Of a stretch of DNA of 64,000 bases, positions 7,941 to 16,747 are shown piece by piece. How positions within the stretch are numbered: position 1 is the first letter of the stretch; each line of letters opens with the position of its first letter. The DNA is from Cupriavidus campinensis (lineage in GTDB: Bacteria; Pseudomonadota; Gammaproteobacteria; Burkholderiales; Burkholderiaceae): assembly GCF_905397395.1 (NCBI RefSeq), contig NZ_CAJPVH010000002.1, positions 1-64,000 of the forward strand. The letters run 5' to 3'. The notes beneath the pieces are model-generated. The model was not told where the DNA came from. It made no database searches and saw nothing but the letters and a program-made list of their open reading frames with translations. Both the position numbers and the translations under genes were made by a program.

Positions 7941-9605
7941 TCAGAACACAAACTCCCGCCGCACGTGGTCCACCACGGTGACCGTGCCGGTGCTGGTCAT
8001 GTGGTGCGAGCCGATCAGCCGCCGGCCGAAGTCCGGGTTGATGCGGCGCACCTCGCGCTCGCGGTACGCCTCGTCGGAGACCGCCAGCACCTCGTTGACG
8101 ATCAGCCCTTCGCCGTAGCGGTCGAAGCCCTGGCGCTGCGCCAGCCGGTAGATGCGTCCGCCGTCCATGATCAGGCCGGCGTTGCGCCCGCCCGCCGGGT
8201 CGATCCGCACCGGGTTGGCCGCGCAGGGCGTCCAGTCCGTACCGAGCGGAGACGGCCCCGAGAACAGGTACAGCTCGCTGCAATGGTCCTTCACGTCGGC
8301 GGGGTCCATGCTGGTCAGCAGCCACCATTTGCCGTCGCGCGGGAACAGCACGGTATCGGCGGCGGAGACGTTTTCCATGAGCACGGCCGCCAGCTCCCAC
8401 TTGAGCGGGAATTCGGCGCACCGATAGACGCGGATCTGTCCGGACCCCGAGCATTCGGGGCACATATACAGCGCCCCCTCGTACGCGAACAGGTAGGGGA
8501 ACGACATGTGGTACGGCTCCACGATCACCGCGCCAAGATCCACCGCGCGATGGCCGACGATCTCCAGCGCCGAGATATGGGCGCGGCCGGTGGCGTAGCG
8601 GTAGTCCTCCACGAAGCAGACCACGCGGCCATCGGGGCCGGTCCACAGGAACGGATCGGCCCAGAAGCGGCCGCGCGGCGCGGTCACCTCCACGGCCTGC
8701 CGCAGGTCGGCGTTGCGCCAGGAGCCTTGCAGGATCGAGATACCGAACTTGCGCCGCATGCGCAGCGCGCGCTGGGTGCCCTTGATCGCCGCGCGCTTGA
8801 ACAGGCGGCCCGCGTAGCCGAGGAGGTCGCGCGCACGGGGCCGGGCCAGCCCGGGAACCGGCGCGCCGGCCGGCGAGGGCAGCGTACCCGTCGTAGCAAT
8901 GCCGGTGAGCAACGCGCGCAGGTGCACATCGGCCTTGCGGTACAGGTGGGCCTGGTTTTCCAGGTAGCTCACACGCGTGCCCACCCGGCCCGCGCGCAGC
9001 ACACGGCGCGTACCGTCGATACGTTCGATGGCAAAGCCGGTGGCCGGCTCGGCGTGCCGGCATTCGTCGAAACCGGCGGCTGGCGCCACGCCGCCCCGGC
9101 CATAGCGCATCCATAGCGTGCCGATGCGCGCGGCGGCCGCCATGCGTGCATCGACCGTGGCGGGGCCGAAGCCGAGCAGCAGGTCCAGCCCGAGGGCGCG
9201 CACCTGGTCTACCGCGGCGACGTCGAACTGGATGTGGCCGTTGGCGCCGGGCATGGGCGCGGCAATGTCCAGGCGCTCGGGAATCGAGCGCGCGAGGTCG
9301 TGGCGGGTCAGGTGGCCGCGATAGGTGCGGCGCAGCACCATGCCTTCGGCCCGCATCAGGCCGCGCAGCATGGCCGCGAGCATGCGGTCCCACGGCGGGG
9401 TACCGCCCTGCACGGGCGCGTGCACGATCAAATGGGTGATGGCCAGGGCCGGCTGCTTGCGGGCCCAGAGCACGAGCTGGTAGAGGTGGTGCAGCGCCTG
9501 CGGGCTGTCCAGCAGCAGGCCGATGCGTAGCGGAACGACCGCTGCCTGGGCATCGCCGCCCGGCTTGGCATCGAGTTCGGGCAGGTCAAGCGAGGTGACC
9601 GTCAT
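7941..9605 (-). CDS. Formyltransferase-like and GINT1-type beta-propeller fusion protein
   Basis: The 554-residue product begins MTVTSLDLPELD. Residues about 28-215 (LRIGLLLDSPQALHHLYQLV, DLLLGFG) resemble the Rossmann part of formyltransferase-like proteins found in polysaccharide loci. Residues about 270-554 resemble the beta-propeller seen at the N-terminus of plant glucosamine inositolphosphorylceramide transferases: RFWADPFLW, VCFVEDYRYATGRAHISALE, EPYHMSFPYLF and GSHHMTSTG. The start at 9605 was preferred over an upstream extension to 9956 because the family-like sequence begins there. It probably modifies or binds a glycan, but I cannot name a reaction. It is on the minus strand between the Crp-type regulator and the tandem hydrolase, facing the latter tail to tail. 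Confidence 0.65.
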   Translation of the reverse strand: MTVTSLDLPELDAKPGGDAQAAVVPLRIGLLLDSPQALHHLYQLVLWARKQPALAITHLIVHAPVQGGTPPWDRMLAAMLRGLMRAEGMVLRRTYRGHLTRHDLARSIPERLDIAAPMPGANGHIQFDVAAVDQVRALGLDLLLGFGPATVDARMAAAARIGTLWMRYGRGGVAPAAGFDECRHAEPATGFAIERIDGTRRVLRAGRVGTRVSYLENQAHLYRKADVHLRALLTGIATTGTLPSPAGAPVPGLARPRARDLLGYAGRLFKRAAIKGTQRALRMRRKFGISILQGSWRNADLRQAVEVTAPRGRFWADPFLWTGPDGRVVCFVEDYRYATGRAHISALEIVGHRAVDLGAVIVEPYHMSFPYLFAYEGALYMCPECSGSGQIRVYRCAEFPLKWELAAVLMENVSAADTVLFPRDGKWWLLTSMDPADVKDHCSELYLFSGPSPLGTDWTPCAANPVRIDPAGGRNAGLIMDGGRIYRLAQRQGFDRYGEGLIVNEVLAVSDEAYREREVRRINPDFGRRLIGSHHMTSTGTVTVVDHVRREFVF

Positions 9606-9691
9606 GGCGGGCTCTCCGGTTGGCGCAAGGATCCTTCGGCAGGAATGCGCGCGGCGCGGCATCACACCGCGCCGCATCGCCCTGGCGGGAA

Positions 9692-10414
9692 TCAGGCTTG
9701 CACCAGCGCCGGCAGCAGGCGGTCGTACTCGCGCTTGACGAGCTTGTAGCACTCGCAGGAATGCTTCTCCAGCCCGCAGCGGTCCAGCACCGTGATATGG
9801 CCACGGCTGTGGTGGATCAGGCCCAGGTCCTCGAGCTTGCCGGCCGCTTCGGTTACGCCCTCGCGGCGCACGCCGAGCATGTTGGCGATGACCTGCTGCG
9901 TGATCACCAGTTCGTTGGAGCTCATGCGGTCGATCGCCAGCAGCAGCCAGCGGCACAGTTGCTTGTTGAGCGAATGGTGGCGGTTGCAGGCGGCGGTCTG
10001 CGCGATCTGCGTCAGCACGGCCTGCACATAGAGCAGGGTCACGCGTTGCAGGGCGGGCATGTGGGCCAGTTCGGCACGCAGGGCACGGGCGGGGATGCGA
10101 TAGGCGAAGCCGGGGCTGCGCACTTCCACGCGGCTCGGCATGGTGTCGCCGCCGGTGACCACGGGAATGCCGACGAGTCCTTCGTTGCCGACGGCCGCGA
10201 ATTCCACCGTGGCGCCGTCCTCAAGCAGCGACAGCAGCGACACCACCGACGTGGTCGGGAAGTACACGTGGACGATGCGCTGGCCCGAGTCGGTCAGTAG
10301 CTCACCGGCGCGGAGCCGGACCAGTTCGAAATGCCGCGAGAGCGTTTCCCATTCGTGACGCGGCAACGCGTTGAGCAGGTGATTGACATGCAAGTCTGAC
10401 CGATGCGTAATCAT
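9692..10414 (-). CDS. Crp/Fnr-family transcription regulator
   Basis: The 240-residue protein has an N-terminal cyclic-nucleotide-type beta-barrel (about residues 15-140, with LRAGELLTDSGQ and VVSLLSLLEDGATVEFAAVGNEGLVGIP) and a C-terminal winged helix. The recognition region is about residues 180-205 (ITQQVIANMLGVRREGVTEAAGKLEDLGLI). It lacks the four-Cys cluster of Fnr. The ATG at 10414 has GGGAGGAG 7 bases upstream. The C-terminal tail has a CGLEKHSCECY stretch of unknown role. Lying inside the exopolysaccharide locus, it may control it, but no operator was recognised. Confidence 0.85.
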   Translation of the reverse strand: MITHRSDLHVNHLLNALPRHEWETLSRHFELVRLRAGELLTDSGQRIVHVYFPTTSVVSLLSLLEDGATVEFAAVGNEGLVGIPVVTGGDTMPSRVEVRSPGFAYRIPARALRAELAHMPALQRVTLLYVQAVLTQIAQTAACNRHHSLNKQLCRWLLLAIDRMSSNELVITQQVIANMLGVRREGVTEAAGKLEDLGLIHHSRGHITVLDRCGLEKHSCECYKLVKREYDRLLPALVQA

Positions 10415-10794
10415 GGTGATTCTCCTCCCTCTGACCCGGGAGCAGCATCGGTCCTCCACCCCGCATGGCAATCTCCATGCAGGCTGTGACCCGATCTCGC
10501 CGCTCCACCCGTTTGCGTTTTCTGGCGATCTCTGGCAGCCCCGTAGCTGCCACCCTCTTTACCCCCGGCACCTCGCGGGCCCCGGTTTTGCTATCTCGTT
10601 GTTGACTCTATTAAGGGCCATGCAGATCAGAATCGACAGTAGGCAGACGGCTGGTGCGGCGGTCATGCTTTGGGAGGGAAGGAGGGAGGCAAACGGCGGA
10701 GAGGCGGGGATGACGCGCGACGGGCCGGGCCCTGCGGATATGCCGCCCTGCCGCGCCGCATATGGCGCAGCGGGCAGGGGTTGAGAGGATGAGA
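10415..10794. other. Intergenic region upstream of the Crp-type gene
   Basis: About 380 bases between the Crp-type gene start and the end of the beta-mannosidase-like gene. The Crp-type promoter must be here. I see no convincing sigma-70 pair, terminator or repeat. Confidence 0.35.
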
Positions 10795-13344
10795 TCAGGC
10801 GTCGTAGGAGAGCGGGCGCTCGGCGTTCAGGGCGGAGATCTCGCCTGAAGGAATGGCGTCTCCCCCACCTCCTCCCCCTCCCTCATTCATCAGGCGGATA
10901 CGGCGCGCTTCCCCGGGTCCGAGGTGGAACCAGTCGAGCTCCGGGCGAAACGCATGGTCCTCAATATGCACCCAGCGCGCAAAACGCCGGGCGCTGACGG
11001 TCAGCCACCACACGCCATCCACCTGATCCACCGTGGCACTCAACCCTGGCGCGCGCAACGCGGCGGCGCGGCGGTCCGGCAGGTACGCCGCCTGGCTGAG
11101 CAACGCGTTGCTGGCGGCCGGGTCGTGCAGGGTGGCCAGGACGACGTCGTGCGCGGGCGGGCCGAAGCGATAGGCGTAGGTGAAATCGAAAAAGTGATCG
11201 ATGAGTTCTGCCGCCACGAGCCGGCGGGTCTCGCGCGGGGCCAGCGTGAGCGTTTGCGTGGCCTGCACGGTGGCGATTTCGCCATCGCGCAGGCAGCGGA
11301 AGGTCAGTTGCACCGTGCGCGGCGTGGCCGATTCGTTGACCACGTGCACGTGCAACCCGTTCAGGCCCTCGTCGGTGATCAGCACCTGGAGCGGCTGCCA
11401 GACCTGCCGCAGCGCATGCCAGGCCGATTTCGGCCGGCCCCGCGCATCGACGATGCCCCAGCCGGCACCCGGCAGCAGGTCCTGCAGCTGCCAGACCAGC
11501 CCGCCCATGCAGGTGGAGCCGGCGCGGCGCCATTCGCTGAAGACGTCGGTCATGATCTCGGCCACCACCGCGCGCGAGAGCGCCAGGTAGCGCGCAGGCT
11601 GCTCGTAGCGCAGGCGGGGCGGATCGACCTCGAACAGCGCCCGCAGGTAGAAATCGCGGATGTCCTCGAAATCCCAGGCGGAACCGGCGTCGCGCGGCAC
11701 GCGCGCCTTCCAGCGCGGGTCGTGCAGCGGCTGGGAGAGGCCCGCCTCGGTCAGCGTGCGCGCGCACGGCACGTTGGCGAAGGCCAGGCACTCGGAGGTG
11801 AAGCGCACGTTGGCCAGCCGGGCATCGGCCAGCGGGCGCTGGTAGGCGCCCACGCCGTAGTAGTGCGTGATGCCGGTATCGGGCTGGAACGGCCAGGCGC
11901 CTTCGCTGGGCGAATTGCGCACATAGATCACATCGGGGCGATGTTCGGCCACGAGCGCGGGAATCAGGGTGTCGAACAGCGGCTGGCGCCACGCGCCGCG
12001 CGGCGTGCCGAGCATGGCCGCCTGCTGCTCGGCCTCGCTGCCGCCGCAGAGCACGGCGAGGCTGGCATGGGCGCGCGTGCCGGCCAGCCACTGGGCCACC
12101 TCGCGCGCGGCGTCGTCCATCAGGGCCGGCGTGGCGCTGGTCTCGCTGCCATAGTCGAAATTGGCGAACATGAAGTCCTGCCAGACCATCAGGCCGAGGG
12201 CGTCGCACTGGCGGTAGAACGCTTCGCCGGGATAGCAGGTCACGCCGCTGACGCGGACCATATTGGCGCCGGCGTCGCGCGCCAGTTGCAGCCAGCTGGC
12301 CACGGCTTCGTCGGTGTCGGCCAGACCCGGCAGGTCGTGGCTGGAAACGCAGGCGCCCCGGCAGAACACGCGCTCGCCGTTCACGCGCAGCGCGAACGCG
12401 CCGGGCTCGCCGTCGCGGTCTTCGGTGATGGTGCGGAAGCCGGTCTGGCCGCAGGGGATGGCGTGGCCGCCCACCTCGGCCTGCACGCGGTACAGCGCCG
12501 GCTCGCCGTGCGTATGGGGCCACCAGCGCTGGGCATCGGGCACGCGCAGGGTGCCGGCCAGCGAGTGCGCGCCCACGCGGCGCAGCTCGCCCTGCCAGAC
12601 GCCGCCATCGGCCCCTTCGGCCCGGAAGCTGCCCTGCATCGGCGCCGGGCCGGGAAAGTGGAGTTGCAGCGCCACCACGCCGTCGCGGCCATCGAGATGG
12701 CCCGCCAGCACGGCGCGCGCGCCATGCGCGACATCCGCGCCCTCGGGGTGCAGCAGCTCGATGTCGCGCCACGGGCCCACCGCGTGCACGGGCGGGCACC
12801 AGCCGGGCATGTGGCCGAGCAGCGTGGTGCGCACCGCGCGCAGCGTGGGCGGCTGGATCATGCGCGGCTTCCAGCGCACCGCGCCGCGCTGCGTGCGCAG
12901 CCACGGATGCAGCGCGCGGAAGCAGATATGGAGCACATTGTCAGCGCCCTGCAATTGCACTGCCACCTGGTGCGCCACGAACATATGGCGCGTGGTGAGC
13001 ACCTGCACGCCGTTGAGCCAGACCTCGGCCAGCGTGGCCAGCCCGTTGCAGCGGAGCACGCGGCGGCCACTGCCGGCGAAATGGAGCCGGTACCAGTAGT
13101 CGTGCTGGTGCAGCGGCGGCGGGGCGGAATCGTCCCACCGGCCGGCGGCGCGCAGCGCGCTGGCCACCGTACCCGGCACCGGCGCGGGCAGCCAGTGCCC
13201 GTCCTCGCCCAGTTCGCGCGGATGCGTGGCCGCGCCGGCCAGCGTCTCCAGGAAGGTCCAGTCGCCCTCCAGCCGCGCATCGCCCACGGCCACGCCGGCC
13301 CACAGGACGGGTTGCAGCGCCGGTTCCGGATCACGCGCGGTCAT
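10795..13344 (-). CDS. Glycoside hydrolase family 2, beta-mannosidase-like
   Basis: The 849-residue product has the GH2 order: sugar-binding jelly roll (residues about 25-190, with LEGDWTFLETLAG and WLNGVQVLTT), immunoglobulin-like domain, and TIM barrel from about 290. The likely acid/base Glu is in LCGGSEAEQQA near residue 432 (families usually show GNNE) and the nucleophile Glu in FTSECLAFA near 516. There is no signal peptide, so it would act in the cytosol, which is odd for a polymer-degrading enzyme. Its ATG overlaps the DUF1839 stop by four bases (ATGA), showing translational coupling within the carrier-protein cassette. It may trim or transfer mannosyl groups on a lipid-linked or carrier-linked intermediate. 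Confidence 0.85.
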   Translation of the reverse strand: MTARDPEPALQPVLWAGVAVGDARLEGDWTFLETLAGAATHPRELGEDGHWLPAPVPGTVASALRAAGRWDDSAPPPLHQHDYWYRLHFAGSGRRVLRCNGLATLAEVWLNGVQVLTTRHMFVAHQVAVQLQGADNVLHICFRALHPWLRTQRGAVRWKPRMIQPPTLRAVRTTLLGHMPGWCPPVHAVGPWRDIELLHPEGADVAHGARAVLAGHLDGRDGVVALQLHFPGPAPMQGSFRAEGADGGVWQGELRRVGAHSLAGTLRVPDAQRWWPHTHGEPALYRVQAEVGGHAIPCGQTGFRTITEDRDGEPGAFALRVNGERVFCRGACVSSHDLPGLADTDEAVASWLQLARDAGANMVRVSGVTCYPGEAFYRQCDALGLMVWQDFMFANFDYGSETSATPALMDDAAREVAQWLAGTRAHASLAVLCGGSEAEQQAAMLGTPRGAWRQPLFDTLIPALVAEHRPDVIYVRNSPSEGAWPFQPDTGITHYYGVGAYQRPLADARLANVRFTSECLAFANVPCARTLTEAGLSQPLHDPRWKARVPRDAGSAWDFEDIRDFYLRALFEVDPPRLRYEQPARYLALSRAVVAEIMTDVFSEWRRAGSTCMGGLVWQLQDLLPGAGWGIVDARGRPKSAWHALRQVWQPLQVLITDEGLNGLHVHVVNESATPRTVQLTFRCLRDGEIATVQATQTLTLAPRETRRLVAAELIDHFFDFTYAYRFGPPAHDVVLATLHDPAASNALLSQAAYLPDRRAAALRAPGLSATVDQVDGVWWLTVSARRFARWVHIEDHAFRPELDWFHLGPGEARRIRLMNEGGGGGGGDAIPSGEISALNAERPLSYDA

Positions 13345-14321
13345 GTGACGGTCTCCCCGAAATAAGCGGCCAGCGCCGGCACGGTGCCCTCGTACGACAG
13401 TTCGAGCTGGTCGAGGCAGTCCTGGCACGGGTCCGGCTTGTGGCTGATGACGGCGCGCATCAGGCGGAACTGCATCACCATCGCCTCGGACGCCATCGTG
13501 TAGCAGGCTTCGCAGATCGCATCCGGCAACGGCTGGCCGTGTTCCGAGAGCCAGCGCAGATAGCGCCCCAGCAGCTCGAAGTTGGCGCCCAACTGACGCA
13601 ACACGCTGGCCGCGTAGACCTGGAAGTTGGGCTCGCCGCGCGCCATCAGCTGCTCCAGGTGCCCGGGAAAGGCGCTGCGGAACGCGGTGATGGGGTTCTG
13701 GCGGGGCCGGCAGGCCAGGTGGTGGCGTAGCAGTTCCAGCGAGGCCGCGACCAGCGCCTCGCCCGCCTGCGCCGGAAAGCGCCGGCGCACGACCTCGGCG
13801 TGGGGAAACGCGGGCGCCTCCCACTCGGGGGCGATGCTCGCCTGGCGGAAGATGGCCGCGTAGTCGTCCCCGCTGGCGGTGTGGTAGCCATCGCCATGAT
13901 AGAAACCCACGGCGTTGGCCTCCGGCACCAGCACGTCGATGCCGATGGCCGAGCGCGTGTGCTGGCGGCGGTAGGCATTGGGCGGCTGGGGCAGGTAGAA
14001 GCCATCCACCTCCAACAGCACCACGTTGCCCCGGCAGGTCTGCGCGGCCACGTGGGTCTCGAGCTTGTCGTAGGTGGACAGCTCGTGGGTGTGAATGCCG
14101 TAGAGGCGCTCAAGATCGCCGGGCGGAAAGCTCGCCAGCGTGAACTGGTCGCCCTCGAAATCCTGTGTCACGGCGAACGGCAGGGCCGCCACGGGTTCCA
14201 GTTCCCATCCATGCAGCAGCTCGACCCAGAGATCGATATGGCGGTTGGCGTGTGCCCACACCGGATTGCCACCATGCAATGCCGGGCCGCCCCGCGGCCG
14301 AAGCCTGCCGTCACCGTACAT
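13341..14321 (-). CDS. DUF1839 family protein (copy 2)
   Basis: This 326-residue paralogue of the protein at 4868-5884 keeps the same blocks: HIDLWVELLHGWELEP near residue 28, FAVTQDFEGDQFTLASF, LLEVDGFYLP, AIGIDVLVPEANAVGFYHGDGYHTASGDDY and QDCLDQLELSYEGT near the C-terminus. Its ATG directly abuts the stop codon of the amino acid:[carrier protein] ligase and its stop overlaps the start of the GH2 gene, so the three are made together. This coupling is the strongest hint that DUF1839 acts on, or next to, an aminoacyl-carrier protein. The function is not established. Confidence 0.88.
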   Translation of the reverse strand: MYGDGRLRPRGGPALHGGNPVWAHANRHIDLWVELLHGWELEPVAALPFAVTQDFEGDQFTLASFPPGDLERLYGIHTHELSTYDKLETHVAAQTCRGNVVLLEVDGFYLPQPPNAYRRQHTRSAIGIDVLVPEANAVGFYHGDGYHTASGDDYAAIFRQASIAPEWEAPAFPHAEVVRRRFPAQAGEALVAASLELLRHHLACRPRQNPITAFRSAFPGHLEQLMARGEPNFQVYAASVLRQLGANFELLGRYLRWLSEHGQPLPDAICEACYTMASEAMVMQFRLMRAVISHKPDPCQDCLDQLELSYEGTVPALAAYFGETVT

Positions 14322-15287
14322 TTACTGGCCTCCGAGCGTATCCCGTACCGACTGCGGCCAACGGGCCGGATCCAGCCCGTGATGCTTGAGCAGCGCCAAG
14401 GTGAGACGCTCGATGCCAAAACCCACGCAGCCGGTGTGCGCCGTGCCGCCATCGGCGGTACGGATGTCCCACAGCGCGCCGAAGTGGTCCATGTGATAGT
14501 TGAAACTCATGCAGGCGGTGGGTCCCAGCCCGTCGTTCACCGGAATCAGCAACTCGAACTTGAGCTTCAGCTCGCGCTGGCTGTCCGCCACGATCTTGCC
14601 GCCGCGCCCGAAGAACGGGTCGTTGGCCACGTCCAGCTCCATCGGCAGGCCCAGCGCCTGCACGGCGGCCTGCCCGCGCCCCATCCACATCTCCCGGAAC
14701 GCGATGATCTGCTCGGGCGATCCGATGCACACGAACTCGTGCTGGCGGAACAGCTGCATGCGCGTGGGCTCCAGCGAGGGCTCGTGCCGGTAGCAGTACG
14801 ACATCACGTTGATGATCTTGCCCTCGGGCGGCAGCGGCCCGCGCCGCGCGATGACCGGATACACCGGATAGCAGGCGGCCGGCGTCAGCACCACGCCGGT
14901 GGGCTGCTGCTGGTCGGTCCAGTCTTCCTTGTCCTCCAGCCGCGCCAGCAGGCGGCGATGGCCGCGGTCGTCGCCACAGAAACTGTGGATGGTGCCGGCC
15001 AGCTGCGGAAAGCTCTTCAGGTACTCGCTGGTCTCGAAGTCGTGCTGGCCGATGGCCGGCGGGAAGCGCAGCGTCTCGGCGTGGTGGTCTTCGCCCAGCC
15101 GCTTCACCATGCGGTTGAGGCTTTCGGCGATGGCCTCGAAGGTCTCACTGCGGCCATACAGCCCGAGCACGCCGCTGGGAATCAGCAGCCCGGCCTCGAT
15201 CAGCTGTTCGAGGAAGGTGGGCGCGGCAGCGCTGCCACCGGCTCCGCCGAGGGCGTGCGCGTCTGCCGTTACGGTTTGGGCGTCCAT
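14322..15287 (-). CDS. Amino acid:[carrier protein] ligase, class II aaRS-like
   Basis: The 321-residue enzyme looks like the stand-alone seryl-tRNA-synthetase-like catalytic domain of the Bradyrhizobium amino acid:carrier protein ligases. It would activate a small amino acid with ATP and load it on the phosphopantetheine of a carrier protein, not on tRNA, because the tRNA-binding arm is absent. Class II motif 2 is SYCYRHEPSLEPTRMQLFRQHE near residue 165 and motif 3 is GCVGFGIERLTLAL near 287. A Cys near residue 137 (AACYPVYP), the Glu of motif 2 and the Cys before motif 3 fit the zinc site known in that family. The gene lies between the acyl-CoA-dehydrogenase-like gene and DUF1839. The amino acid used (Gly, Ala or other) cannot be told. 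Confidence 0.88.
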   Translation of the reverse strand: MDAQTVTADAHALGGAGGSAAAPTFLEQLIEAGLLIPSGVLGLYGRSETFEAIAESLNRMVKRLGEDHHAETLRFPPAIGQHDFETSEYLKSFPQLAGTIHSFCGDDRGHRRLLARLEDKEDWTDQQQPTGVVLTPAACYPVYPVIARRGPLPPEGKIINVMSYCYRHEPSLEPTRMQLFRQHEFVCIGSPEQIIAFREMWMGRGQAAVQALGLPMELDVANDPFFGRGGKIVADSQRELKLKFELLIPVNDGLGPTACMSFNYHMDHFGALWDIRTADGGTAHTGCVGFGIERLTLALLKHHGLDPARWPQSVRDTLGGQ

Positions 15288-15311
15288 GGAAGCTCCTTGT
15301 TCCGACTGCTC

Positions 15312-16505
15312 TCAGGTCCGGTCGGCCAGCAGCAGGTTGGCCGTGTTGGACAGGATGCGGTCGTTATTGATCATCAACGGCGCCGACCACAGGTCGCGCA
15401 GATGGCGCCCCAGGCTGAACGGCGTGCCGTGCTTGTAGCCGGCCATGCCGCAGACCAGCATCGCCTGCTGCACCACGTCCAGCGCCATGGTCGAGACGGC
15501 CGTCTTCAGCCCGTTCATCTCGGCGGCCAGCGTGAAGGACGACACCGCCTTGGCCACATGCCGCTCGCGCTGGTGCGCGAGCGCGAGGTCCAGGCGCCCT
15601 TCGATCATCTGCAGCAGGCTCACGGCCTCCGCCACGCGCGGCGCGGACGGCGGCATGGAACCCGGACGCGCGCGCGCCTGGCCCTGGAAGAAGGTCTTGG
15701 CGCGCTGCACGGCGTCGCCGGCAATGCCAAGCCAGAGCGCGCTCCAGACGATGTGCGACACCGGCGTCATGGTCTCGTCGGCAATCTGGCCGAACGGCAC
15801 CGGCAGGATCTGCGCCACATCGCCCGCCGCTTCGAGGCGGAAGCCGTTGCTGCAGGTGCCGCGCATGCCCAGCGTGTCCCAGGTGTTCAGGCTCTGGAGG
15901 GTGTAGTCGGCTTTCAGCGCACAGACCAGCACCTGGTCGGACGGCGCGGCGTCGGCGCTGCGGCGCGCGGTGATCAGGATGCCGTCGGCGTGCGCGCCGT
16001 ACGAGATCGTCGGCGCCATCTTGAGCAGGTGGAAGCGTTCGCCCTCGGCGTTGACTGCGCAGCCGCTGTTGCGCAGCGCGCCGCCGATGGCTTCCTCCGA
16101 GGTGGCCGAGGCCAGCAGCAGCTGCTCGCCGGCCACGCGGGACAGCAGGCGCTCGTGCCACGGGCTGCCCATGCCGTGCTCCAGCACGCACGCCACCTGG
16201 ATCTGGTGCATCGCGTAGACCATGCCCGTGGCGGCGCAGGCGCCGCCCAGCACGCGGCAGATGGCGGCCACGGTATCCAGCGTGGCGCCGGCGCCGCCGA
16301 GGTGCGTCGGGATCATCGCGCCGAGCAGGCCGTGCTCGCGCAGCGTGACGAAGGCTTCGTCCGGAAAGCGCGCGTCGCGGTCCACCGCATCGGCATGCGT
16401 GGCGGCGACGGCGGCAGCGGCCTGGGCGGCGGCGATCAGGGTGGCGGAGTCCGCCGGCGCGGGATGCGGCGACGCCTGGTCCACCGCGGCGAGAACGGGG
16501 TTCAT
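15312..16505 (-). CDS. Acyl-CoA dehydrogenase superfamily flavoprotein
   Basis: The 397-residue product has the superfamily layout: helical N-domain (FVTLREHGLLGAMIPTHLGGAG near residue 50), beta-domain (ATSEEAIGG, LNTWDTLGMRGTCSNGF) and a C-terminal helical bundle ending RHLRDLWSAPLMINNDRIL. I do not see the usual C-terminal GTSE motif carrying the catalytic Glu; the ending looks more like the DszC/HpaB-type branch. The ATG shares one base with the carrier-protein stop (TGATG), so the two are coupled. I infer that it oxidises or hydroxylates an amino acid held on the carrier protein, in the way that prolyl-carrier-protein oxidases of pyrrole pathways do. This is not demonstrated for the family. 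Confidence 0.85.
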   Translation of the reverse strand: MNPVLAAVDQASPHPAPADSATLIAAAQAAAAVAATHADAVDRDARFPDEAFVTLREHGLLGAMIPTHLGGAGATLDTVAAICRVLGGACAATGMVYAMHQIQVACVLEHGMGSPWHERLLSRVAGEQLLLASATSEEAIGGALRNSGCAVNAEGERFHLLKMAPTISYGAHADGILITARRSADAAPSDQVLVCALKADYTLQSLNTWDTLGMRGTCSNGFRLEAAGDVAQILPVPFGQIADETMTPVSHIVWSALWLGIAGDAVQRAKTFFQGQARARPGSMPPSAPRVAEAVSLLQMIEGRLDLALAHQRERHVAKAVSSFTLAAEMNGLKTAVSTMALDVVQQAMLVCGMAGYKHGTPFSLGRHLRDLWSAPLMINNDRILSNTANLLLADRT

Positions 16506-16747
16506 CACGCAGCCTCCTGCAGTTGCGAGGCTGCCGCCGCGAGCGAGTTCACGCTCTTGAACAGCTGGCGGGTCAGCATGTGATCGGGAATCTCGATGTT
16601 GAACGCATTCTCGAGGGCCAGCATCACGTGCACCGTGGCCAGCGACGACAGGCCCGCCTGGTAGAGGTCGGCCTGATCGTCCAGCGTCTCGATGGGGACG
16701 TCGAGGCGGGCCACTTCGGCAAGGATCTGTCGGATGGTTTCCTTCAT
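16505..16747 (-). CDS. Carrier protein (acyl/aminoacyl carrier protein)
   Basis: An 80-residue, acidic, four-helix carrier protein. The 4'-phosphopantetheine site is Ser35 in YQAGLSSLATVHVMLALE (S-S-L replaces the common D-S-L). It begins with a clear ribosome site (AGGAGA, 6 bases before the ATG at 16747). It is the first gene of a coupled run on the minus strand: carrier protein, dehydrogenase-like, ligase, DUF1839, GH2. It is therefore the likely partner of the ligase at 14322-15287 and the scaffold on which the other enzymes work. Confidence 0.92.
   Translation of the reverse strand: MKETIRQILAEVARLDVPIETLDDQADLYQAGLSSLATVHVMLALENAFNIEIPDHMLTRQLFKSVNSLAAAASQLQEAA

Noticed and set aside
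10924-13365. An 813-codon plus-strand open frame opposite the GH2 gene
   Set aside because: Its sequence is a mirror of the GH2 codon pattern and has no domain of its own.
13800-16583. A 927-codon plus-strand open frame over the carrier-protein cassette
   Set aside because: It is antisense to strongly recognisable genes (ligase, dehydrogenase-like, DUF1839); its composition is that of a shadow frame.
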